8,142 nt of DNA from Bacteroidales bacterium (GTDB lineage: Bacteria > Bacteroidota > Bacteroidia > Bacteroidales > UBA932): assembly GCA_017548805.1 (NCBI GenBank), contig JAFYZE010000303.1, positions 1 through 8,142 on the forward strand. Reading direction: 5' to 3'. Below are positions 1-5,395 of the stretch, one piece after another. Within the stretch, counting starts at the first letter, position 1. Each line of letters opens with the position of its first letter. Made by a program: the position numbers and the translations under genes. The notes beneath the pieces are model-generated. The model searched no databases and was not told where the DNA came from. It saw nothing but the letters and a program-made list of their open reading frames with translations.

Positions 1-119
1 GCTTCGGCAGCTTCGTTGACCTCGGCCTCGACTGCGTCGGCGGCCTGGTTCACTTCGTCGCGGATCTCATCCTTGATCTCCTCGACGTTCTCCTTGATGT
101 TCTCGAATTCTTCTGACAT
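1..119 (-). CDS. Acidic amphipathic-helix protein, N-terminal part only (C-terminus outside window)
   Basis: An open frame starts at an ATG whose complement is at 117-119 and stays open to the window edge, giving 40 residues that begin MSEEFENIKENVEEIKDEIR. Hydrophobic residues fall at 5, 8, 12, 15, 19, 23, 26, 30 and 34, a 3-4 spacing that predicts an amphipathic helix or coiled coil. Nearly all other positions are Glu, Asp, Lys, Asn or Ala, and the protein is strongly acidic. No signal peptide is present, so at least the N-terminus should be cytoplasmic. The start sits just after an AT-rich spacer shared with the divergent nuclease gene. I do not recognise the family; the pattern resembles LEA/apolipoprotein-like or helical linker proteins, but low-complexity helices look alike and no function is assigned. 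Moderate confidence that it is a real gene, because the open frame is short and truncated. Confidence 0.6.
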   Translation of the reverse strand, partial: MSEEFENIKENVEEIKDEIRDEVNQAADAVEAEVNEAAE

Positions 120-198
120 AAGCTTAATATTTAGTTTGTTGGATCATCGGCGCGTATTTGCGAATATAATGATTATTTTTGCAAAAACATCCCGACAG
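120..198. promoter_or_regulatory. Divergent promoter region between acidic-helix gene and nuclease gene
   Basis: This 79-nt AT-rich spacer lies between two divergent starts. On the plus strand, TATTTTTG at 174-181 matches the Bacteroidota -7 consensus TAnnTTTG exactly and ends 17 nt before the nuclease ATG at 199. A TTTG at 157-160 is rather close (13 nt) to serve as its -33 element. On the minus strand, TATATTCG (complement of 161-168) is a one-mismatch -7 candidate about 41 nt before the other start. The 12-nt palindrome TTTTTGCAAAAA at 176-187 overlaps the plus -7 box and could supply the minus -33 TTTG. The calls are by motif only. Confidence 0.45.
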
Positions 199-1026
199 AT
201 GAAAAAACGCACCTCATATATCTACGGAGCATTGCTCGTCCTGATATGTGCCATTTACCTCCTTCAGGAGGAGACAGGCCTCATCTCCAAGGTTTTCCCC
301 GGATTGACAAGTCCGGAAGAGCCTCTCCCCGAAGGGCTGATGGAACTCCCCGCCACATCCGGCGATGACATCATCCTCACGCACACGGGATTCATCATTT
401 CGTACAATGCCGAGGCACGACTCCCCGAATGGGTGGCGTACGAGTTAACGGCCGACGAGACGCGCGGCGACGTGGACCGGGACGAATCCGTTTTCAGGAT
501 GGACCCGACATACAAGGGCACCCAGGCAATGCGTGAGGACTATTTCGACTCGGGATGGACGCGCGGGCACATGGCTTGCGCCGCTGATTTCCAATGGGAT
601 GAAGAGGCCATGAATGATACGTTCTACCTCACCAACATCTGTCCCCAGGACGAGGAGCTTAATAAGGGCGACTGGAATTATCTGGAGAAGCAGGTGCGCC
701 GCTGGGCCAGGGACTACGGAAAGGTATGGGTCGTCTCAGGGCCCATCGTCGGCACCAACCGCTACGGCATCATCGGGGACCGGGGCGTCACCGTTCCGGA
801 CAGTTTCTTCAAGGCCGTCCTAGCCGAGAACAGGGGCAAATACCACGCGATAGCATTCGTGATGGACAATGACGACAAGCGCTATTGGCTGGACGACTGC
901 GCCATGACCGTGGACGAACTCGAGGACATCACAGGACTGGACTTCTTCCCCATGCTTCCGGACGAAGTGGAGAAGAATGTAGAATCGAAAATCACCCTTT
1001 CTTTCTGGGATATCAAGGAGCGCTAG
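199..1026 (+). CDS. Membrane-anchored DNA/RNA non-specific endonuclease (NUC1/EndoG-like)
   Basis: This 275-residue protein belongs to the DNA/RNA non-specific endonuclease family (Serratia nuclease, EndoG, EXOG), Mg-dependent beta-beta-alpha-metal nucleases that cut single- and double-stranded nucleic acid. Residues 1-5 are basic (MKKRT), followed by a hydrophobic segment at about 7-22 without a clear signal-peptidase site. The nuclease is therefore probably anchored in the inner membrane with its domain (about 60-270) in the periplasm. The active-site signature is TRGH at 121-124, with His124 as the general base. Asn146, Asn155 and Glu163 follow in YLTNICPQ and in NKGDWNYLE; their 9- and 8-residue spacing equals that of Asn110, Asn119 and Glu127 in the Serratia enzyme. 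The usual DRGH has Thr in place of Asp. The start at 199 was chosen over in-frame upstream ATGs because it gives MKKR plus a membrane segment and follows a good -7 box. Likely roles are extracytoplasmic nucleic-acid degradation or nutrient scavenging (inference). Confidence 0.9.
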   Translation: MKKRTSYIYGALLVLICAIYLLQEETGLISKVFPGLTSPEEPLPEGLMELPATSGDDIILTHTGFIISYNAEARLPEWVAYELTADETRGDVDRDESVFRMDPTYKGTQAMREDYFDSGWTRGHMACAADFQWDEEAMNDTFYLTNICPQDEELNKGDWNYLEKQVRRWARDYGKVWVVSGPIVGTNRYGIIGDRGVTVPDSFFKAVLAENRGKYHAIAFVMDNDDKRYWLDDCAMTVDELEDITGLDFFPMLPDEVEKNVESKITLSFWDIKER

Positions 1027-1799
1027 CAGCCGTGAAGCATACGGTATAGCGAGAGAGTCTCGCGGGCGGCGGCGACATCGTGTACGCGAAGGATGTCGGC
1101 GCCGCGCTCAAGCGCAGCCATATGCATCACTTGCGTGGCGGTCAGCACATCTTCCGGCTTAAGGCCCAAAGGCTTGTATATAAAGCTCTTGCGGGAGATG
1201 CCCACCAGCACGGGGCGTCCGAGAGAGGTGAAACTCTCCAGCCCTTCCATCAACTGGTAGTTCTGCTCTACTGTCTTGGCAAAGCCGAAGCCCGGATCGA
1301 GGATCCAGTCCGAGATGCCGTTCTCCGCAGCCTTCACTGCAAAGGCGCGGAAATAATCCAGCACATCCCCGACCACATCGTCATAATCGCACATGGACTG
1401 CATGGTCGAAGGTGTCCCGCGTTTGTGCATGGCTATGTACTCCAGGCCAAGATGCCCTACGGTGGAGAGCATGGCGGGATCGTCCTCGCCGGCCGAGATG
1501 TCGTTGACGATGACCGGCCGGCCGAGCAGGTCGCAGGCGCGCTCTATGATCGCGGCGCGCGTCGTGTCAATGGACACCGCGACGCCGGTGTCAAGCGTCC
1601 TCAGGACGGGCTTGAGCCGCGACCACTCGTCCTCCTCGGAAACCTCGCCGGCCCCGGGACGTGTGGATACCGCTCCGATGTCCACTATGTCGGGGCCGGC
1701 GTCCATGACCGACATGTTGTAACGGCTGGGAGCGTAGAAGGAATCCCCGTTGAGGTTGAGGATGCCCATGATTCTGACTGTTCTGCCTGGATCTGTCAT
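1023..1799 (-). CDS. folP: Dihydropteroate synthase
   Basis: This cytoplasmic TIM-barrel enzyme of folate synthesis condenses 6-hydroxymethyl-dihydropterin pyrophosphate with p-aminobenzoate to form dihydropteroate; it is the sulfonamide target. The 258 residues show the family motifs in order: GILNLNGDSF (12-21), DIGAVSTRPGA (40-50), SIDTTRAA (76-83), VNDISAG (98-104), MHKRGTPSTMQ (124-134), LDPGFGFAK (167-175), GISRKSF (200-206) and RVHDV (238-242). Metal-ligand Asn15, loop-1 Asp19, Lys204, Arg238 and His240 are all kept. Loop 1 reads LNGDSF where most enzymes have VTPDSF. The stretch between DSF and IVDIG is about nine residues shorter than in E. coli FolP, so helix 1 looks trimmed, and the protein is shorter than the usual 270-285. 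The start at 1799 puts MTDPGRTVRI just before strand 1; longer in-frame starts would run through the promoter. The gene is monocistronic here, divergent from tmk, and shares its stop codon bases with the nuclease gene. Confidence 0.95.
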   Translation of the reverse strand: MTDPGRTVRIMGILNLNGDSFYAPSRYNMSVMDAGPDIVDIGAVSTRPGAGEVSEEDEWSRLKPVLRTLDTGVAVSIDTTRAAIIERACDLLGRPVIVNDISAGEDDPAMLSTVGHLGLEYIAMHKRGTPSTMQSMCDYDDVVGDVLDYFRAFAVKAAENGISDWILDPGFGFAKTVEQNYQLMEGLESFTSLGRPVLVGISRKSFIYKPLGLKPEDVLTATQVMHMAALERGADILRVHDVAAARETLSLYRMLHGC

Positions 1800-1869
1800 A
1801 GCTGAGTCTTTATCTGATACAAAAGTATGGATTTTTTTGAATATCTTTGTACCGATATACACGTTGTCT
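1800..1869. promoter_or_regulatory. Divergent folP/tmk promoter region
   Basis: This 70-nt spacer contains two opposed -7 boxes that match TAnnTTTG exactly. TATCTTTG at 1842-1849 faces tmk and ends 20 nt before its ATG. TACTTTTG, the complement of 1820-1827, faces folP and also ends 20 nt before its ATG. The two boxes are only 14 nt apart, so the -33 region of each promoter overlaps the other promoter and polymerase should not bind both at once (inference). No good TTTG -33 element was found at the expected distance for either. Predicted leaders are very short, roughly 15 nt. Confidence 0.55.
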
Positions 1870-2556
1870 ATGCTTGTTGTATTGGAAGGTCTTGACGGCG
1901 CCGGCAAATCCACGCAGGTCAAGAAACTCAGAACCTATCTCGAGTCCGTCTGCGGCGGTCTCGAGTACATCCACTTCCCCCGTTATGACGCTCCCGTATA
2001 CGGAGACCTCATCAGCCGTTTCCTAAGGGGGGATTTCGGGTCCAACGACACCGTCCATCCCCAGCTCGTGGCCCTTCTCTTTGCGGAAGACAGGCACGGC
2101 GCGGCGGCGTACATCCGCGAGCGGTTGGAGCGCGGCGAGACAGTCCTCCTGGACCGGTACGTATACTCCAACATAGCATACCAGTGCGCCAAGCTCCATA
2201 CTGACGAGGAAGCGGAAGCTCTCCGCAAATGGATTTTCGACACCGAATATGGCGACTTCGGGCTTCCCAAGCCCGACCTCAACCTCTTCCTCGACGTCCC
2301 CATCGGCTTCGTCGAGGCCAACCTCGCCTCGCAGCGCGAGGGCGACGACCGCAGCTACCTCTCCGGAGGGCGTGACATACATGAGGCGGATATAGCATTC
2401 CAGAAACGCGTCAGGTCCATCTACCTCAGGCAGGCGGCCTTGGACAGCAGCTTCCGGGTCGTAGACTGCATGGACGAAAATGGTGCGATGCTCGGTCCCG
2501 AAGAGATATTCGGAAGGATCAGGGGCATAGTTGACAAATACTTGGAACGGATATGA
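1870..2556 (+). CDS. tmk: Thymidylate kinase (dTMP kinase)
   Basis: This cytoplasmic enzyme phosphorylates dTMP to dTDP with ATP, an essential step toward dTTP. The 228-residue protein has a P-loop GLDGAGKST at 7-15, the substrate-site FPR at 36-38, FAEDR at 71-75 and the DRY motif at 95-97 (DRYVYSNIAYQ). The acceptor/LID segment is at about 152-186, with Arg156, Arg161, GGRDIHEAD at 166-174 and FQKRVRSIYL. This LID, rich in Ser/Gly and containing an HEAD element, is of the type seen in Bacteroidota and eukaryote-like enzymes rather than the short E. coli form. The length is slightly above the usual 205-215. The start at 1870 places the P-loop strand at the N-terminus, as in the family, and follows the -7 box. 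It is the first gene of a three-gene cluster; its TGA overlaps the next ATG as ATGA, which suggests translational coupling to the membrane protein downstream. Confidence 0.95.
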   Translation: MLVVLEGLDGAGKSTQVKKLRTYLESVCGGLEYIHFPRYDAPVYGDLISRFLRGDFGSNDTVHPQLVALLFAEDRHGAAAYIRERLERGETVLLDRYVYSNIAYQCAKLHTDEEAEALRKWIFDTEYGDFGLPKPDLNLFLDVPIGFVEANLASQREGDDRSYLSGGRDIHEADIAFQKRVRSIYLRQAALDSSFRVVDCMDENGAMLGPEEIFGRIRGIVDKYLERI

Positions 2557-3746
2557 AAGGCTTTCACTTAGGATTGAGACGGCTATGCTCCATACTTCTG
2601 GGGCTGGTGTTCTTCATCGCGGGCATGCTCAAGCTCATGGACCCCGTAGGGGCCGGACTGGTGGTCGAGGAGTACCTCGAGTTCCTCCATTTCGGATGGC
2701 TTGCATTCGCCGCCAAAGGGCTTGGCGTAGCCCTGGCGCTGGTCGAAACCCTCACGGGCGCAGCGCTTATCGCCGGCGTATGGCGCAGGCAGACGGCCGC
2801 CATCGCCAGCATTCTCACGCTCGGCTTCACCTTCCTTACCCTTCTCCTTGTCATCTTCAACCCCGAGATGGACTGCGGATGCTTTGGAGAGGCCGTCCAC
2901 CTGACGCACATGCAGACCTTCCTCAAGAACCTCGTACTCTGCCTCCTGTGCGCCGGGGCCTTCCTCCCGGTCCGTGATTACGGAAGGAACCGCAAGTCCA
3001 AGGTCATCGCTTTCTGCCTTGTAGCAGTGACGGTGCTGCTGTTCACGGTGATGTCGCTCATCTCGGTCCCGCTCATGGACTTCACCGAATTCGCACCCGG
3101 AGCCTCGCTGGCCGCAAACGGCGATGAGGAGTACACGGACGGCGGCATCTCCCTCGGAGGAGAGAACGACACCAAACAGGAGTATTTCGTAATCTACGAG
3201 AAGAACGGCCAGGAAGGCGCGTTCACCCTCGACAACCTTCCCGACTCCACCTGGACCTTCGTCCGAGTGGAGAACATGGAGACGAGTATCTCCGACTACG
3301 AGAAGTCGATGCCGGTCTTCTACATCTCGGATACTGACGGCAATTATTACAACGACATGCTGATGGACGGGAAAGTCATGGTCCTGTCCATATACGACGT
3401 CCCCGGATTCAAGGACACCGGGCGCGCGGAGCAGTTCCTGCGCGACGCGGAGGTGGCGGGCTTCACCGCCATAGCCGTCGCGCGCGAGCCGGTCCCCGGG
3501 TTAAGCGCCTATCTCTCCGATTTCAAGAAAATCATCACTTTCAACCGCTCGAACGGCGGCGCGACCTACCTCGCCGACGGAGAAATCATATGCAAATGGC
3601 CGGTAAGGAGGCTTCCGGACTCGGAAGAGCTCTCCAAAGTCGCAGCACGCAATCCCATGGAACAGCTGGTCGGCAGGTCCTCCCGCCGGCGCATAGCTTT
3701 CCAGGGCGTCGTCCTATATTCCCTCGCTTTACTGCTAATCCTTTGA
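2553..3746 (+). CDS. DoxX/MauE-like membrane protein with C-terminal extracytoplasmic domain
   Basis: This 397-residue integral membrane protein has an N-terminal DoxX/MauE-like domain. Membrane segments are predicted at about 10-28, 47-73, 82-102, 122-140 and 149-173. The hallmark DCGCFG motif sits at 107-112 after the third segment. Residues about 175-378 form a soluble domain, followed by a basic patch RSSRRR (375-380) and a final hydrophobic stretch at 383-397. Within the soluble domain, GKVMVLSIYDVPG (273-285) through GEIICKWPVRRLPD (343-356) resembles a thioredoxin-like fold but lacks CxxC; Cys347 is its only cysteine. It most resembles a Bacteroidales family of DoxX-domain proteins (I believe NCBI labels it BT_3928 family; not verified here). 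DoxX and MauE relatives are linked to respiratory or thiol redox chemistry and disulfide formation, but the function of this family is not established. It overlaps tmk by ATGA and lies 4 nt before the protease gene. Confidence 0.8.
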   Translation: MKGFHLGLRRLCSILLGLVFFIAGMLKLMDPVGAGLVVEEYLEFLHFGWLAFAAKGLGVALALVETLTGAALIAGVWRRQTAAIASILTLGFTFLTLLLVIFNPEMDCGCFGEAVHLTHMQTFLKNLVLCLLCAGAFLPVRDYGRNRKSKVIAFCLVAVTVLLFTVMSLISVPLMDFTEFAPGASLAANGDEEYTDGGISLGGENDTKQEYFVIYEKNGQEGAFTLDNLPDSTWTFVRVENMETSISDYEKSMPVFYISDTDGNYYNDMLMDGKVMVLSIYDVPGFKDTGRAEQFLRDAEVAGFTAIAVAREPVPGLSAYLSDFKKIITFNRSNGGATYLADGEIICKWPVRRLPDSEELSKVAARNPMEQLVGRSSRRRIAFQGVVLYSLALLLIL

Positions 3747-3750
3747 TCCA

Positions 3751-4674
3751 ATGGCACATAGAAAAATCCAGAAGAACTACGAATTCTTCTCCAATTACGA
3801 TTACTATACCCCTGGTCCCGCAGGGATGTTTACCCTGCTTTTCCTCCTTCTGGCCGGCGCGCTTCTGGGAGGCCTCATCGCAGCTCCGTTCACGCTGTTC
3901 ATGAAGGACAGCCCCGATGCGGAGACTTATGCCATGCTCATCTCCTATCCGATCATGTTCATCCCGCCGATGATCTATGCTTCGTACAGGAGCCGGGGCA
4001 ATTCCTTTTTCGGAAAGGGATACAAACTCTCCAACAAGCACTACTCCCCTCTCGGGATTGCACTGTGTGCCGTGCTGGTGATCGTCGCCACCCTGGCCAC
4101 CTCATTCCTGTCCGATTCCGTCATCTCCCTCCTACCTCCGATGCCGGAGTGGCTTGAGAAGTGGCTTTCCAGCGTAACCCAGGGAAACCTCATTCTTAAT
4201 TTCCTGTGCGTCAGCATATTCGCACCTTTCTTCGAGGAGTGGCTATGCCGGGGCATGGTGCTGCGCGGGCTCCTGAATTACGAGCACAAGAACAAAGCCG
4301 GAGAGACAGTCAGGGGCTTGAAGCCGGTGTGGGCCATCGTCATCTCAGCCGCATTCTTCGCCCTGATCCATTTCAACTCCTATCAGGCCATCGCCGCGTT
4401 TGCCATGGGACTGGTCTTCGGATATGTATATTACAGGACAGGCTCTATCTGGCTCACGATGCTCATGCATTTCGCCAACAATACCTTTGCGCTGATACTG
4501 AGCAATATAGATTCGCTCAAGGACATCGACAGCATCGGGGAAGTCCTGCCGGCTCCCCTTTATTGGGCGATATTCGTATTCTGCATCGCCTTCTTGGTCT
4601 ATTTCGTCAAGAAATTCCTGGCTATCAAGCCCCTTGACAAGCAGGGAAGCTGCGCGGAGATCGTTTCTGAATAA
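3751..4674 (+). CDS. CPBP-family intramembrane glutamic endopeptidase (CAAX protease/Abi-like)
   Basis: This 307-residue multi-pass membrane protein belongs to the CPBP (CAAX protease and bacteriocin-processing, Rce1-like) family of intramembrane proteases. All three catalytic motifs are present: EEWLCR with Glu162, Glu163 and Arg167 (EExxxR); FALIH with Phe203 and His207 (FxxxH); and HFANN with His240 and Asn244 (HxxxN). About eight membrane segments are predicted, near 25-50, 62-78, 101-121, 147-161, 191-207, 211-228, 232-250 and 270-289. A soluble N-terminus rich in Tyr and Asn (residues 1-22) precedes them. Bacterial members process or degrade membrane peptides, serve bacteriocin immunity or have unknown substrates; the substrate here cannot be told. 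The gene follows the DoxX-like gene after 4 nt, so it is probably cotranscribed from the tmk promoter. Its last 16 codons overlap, on the opposite strand, the end of the nucleotidyltransferase gene. Confidence 0.88.
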   Translation: MAHRKIQKNYEFFSNYDYYTPGPAGMFTLLFLLLAGALLGGLIAAPFTLFMKDSPDAETYAMLISYPIMFIPPMIYASYRSRGNSFFGKGYKLSNKHYSPLGIALCAVLVIVATLATSFLSDSVISLLPPMPEWLEKWLSSVTQGNLILNFLCVSIFAPFFEEWLCRGMVLRGLLNYEHKNKAGETVRGLKPVWAIVISAAFFALIHFNSYQAIAAFAMGLVFGYVYYRTGSIWLTMLMHFANNTFALILSNIDSLKDIDSIGEVLPAPLYWAIFVFCIAFLVYFVKKFLAIKPLDKQGSCAEIVSE

Positions 4675-5395
4675 ACTCCTCGGCTAAGGCCAGGGTGTCC
4701 AGCTTGCCGACGTCGATCAGTTCGAGCGACGCCGGCTTGATGCCGCATATGGGATAACGGTCGCAGACCTTGAGATAGAAATCCATTATCGGGAAACGCT
4801 CCCCCATCCCCTCTGACTCCATCACTCCGAAAACGTCATCCGACATCTGGTGGATGCCGGAAAAAGCCAGCATCGTATACCCTGACGGATCGAGGCCGGG
4901 ATATGGAGAGCGAATCTCGCCGGTGGAGAGATTGGTCCATCCGACCAGACGCATGTCATTGTCGAAGAGCAGGTAACGCTGGGTCTTGCGGGGGCTGACG
5001 AGCAGCGAAGCCAGCGCGCCGGGACGCCAGGCGTCCATGAAGGCGCGGATGTCGAGGTCGGAAAGGATGTCCACGTTGTGGACGAGGAAACGGCCTTCGG
5101 GACTGAGGAGCAGGTCGCGGGCGTGGAAGATGCCGCCGCCTGTCTCCAGCAGGCGGTCCGATTCGTCGGACACCGATATCCTTACGCCGAAATCATTCTG
5201 CTCGAGATAGCTTATGATCTGGTCCGCGAAATGATGGACGTTGACGACGATGTCGTCGATGCCGGCAGCTTTCAGGCGGGTGATCACATGCTTCAGGAGA
5301 GGCTCGCCGCAGACGGGTACAAGCGCTTTGGGAATGGTGTCGGTAATGGGTTTCAGGCGGGTTCCGAGGCCGGCCGCGAAGATCATTGCTTTCAT
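4625..5395 (-). CDS. MurU-like sugar-1-phosphate nucleotidyltransferase
   Basis: This 256-residue cytoplasmic protein has the left-handed beta-helix-free nucleotidyltransferase fold of NDP-sugar pyrophosphorylases. The nucleotide-binding signature AAGLGTRLKPITDTIPKAL is at 7-25, with Arg13 and Lys23 in the usual places. LETGGGI at 83-89 matches the MurU/GlmU-like uracil-binding segment. VDI at 108-110 carries the metal-binding Asp109, and a second aspartate is at 228 in IDVGK. In Pseudomonas, MurU converts N-acetylmuramate-1-phosphate plus UTP to UDP-MurNAc, downstream of the kinase AmgK. The gene here directly follows an AmgK-like kinase with an ATGA overlap, which supports the same pathway. 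The sugar specificity (MurNAc, GlcNAc or another) is inferred, so no gene symbol is given. The last 16 residues, after the conserved EEFIQ, form a tail encoded entirely within the 50-nt overlap with the convergent protease gene. Confidence 0.85.
   Translation of the reverse strand: MKAMIFAAGLGTRLKPITDTIPKALVPVCGEPLLKHVITRLKAAGIDDIVVNVHHFADQIISYLEQNDFGVRISVSDESDRLLETGGGIFHARDLLLSPEGRFLVHNVDILSDLDIRAFMDAWRPGALASLLVSPRKTQRYLLFDNDMRLVGWTNLSTGEIRSPYPGLDPSGYTMLAFSGIHQMSDDVFGVMESEGMGERFPIMDFYLKVCDRYPICGIKPASLELIDVGKLDTLALAEEFIQKRSPRSFPACQGA

Noticed and set aside
16..198. A 61-residue N-terminal extension of the nuclease
   Set aside because: It would run through the divergent acidic-helix gene and the -7 box at 174-181. 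It is Ser-rich with no domain, and the start at 199 gives a normal basic-then-hydrophobic N-terminus.
241..255. Possible lipobox at Cys17 of the nuclease (LVLIC)
   Set aside because: The residue before the cysteine is Ile, not Gly, Ala or Ser, so a lipoprotein signal is not supported; a membrane anchor fits better.
1029..1043. CCGT...ACGG inverted repeat near the nuclease/folP junction as a terminator
   Set aside because: It has a stem of only four base pairs inside the folP coding end and no T-run on either strand.
1080..1805. A 241-codon open frame on the plus strand
   Set aside because: It is antisense to folP, whose motifs are complete. High-GC codon use leaves long open antisense frames here.
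1750..1922. Longer starts for tmk (1750) and folP (1922)
   Set aside because: Each would run through the shared promoter spacer and into the other gene; both families begin right at the starts chosen (1870 and 1799).
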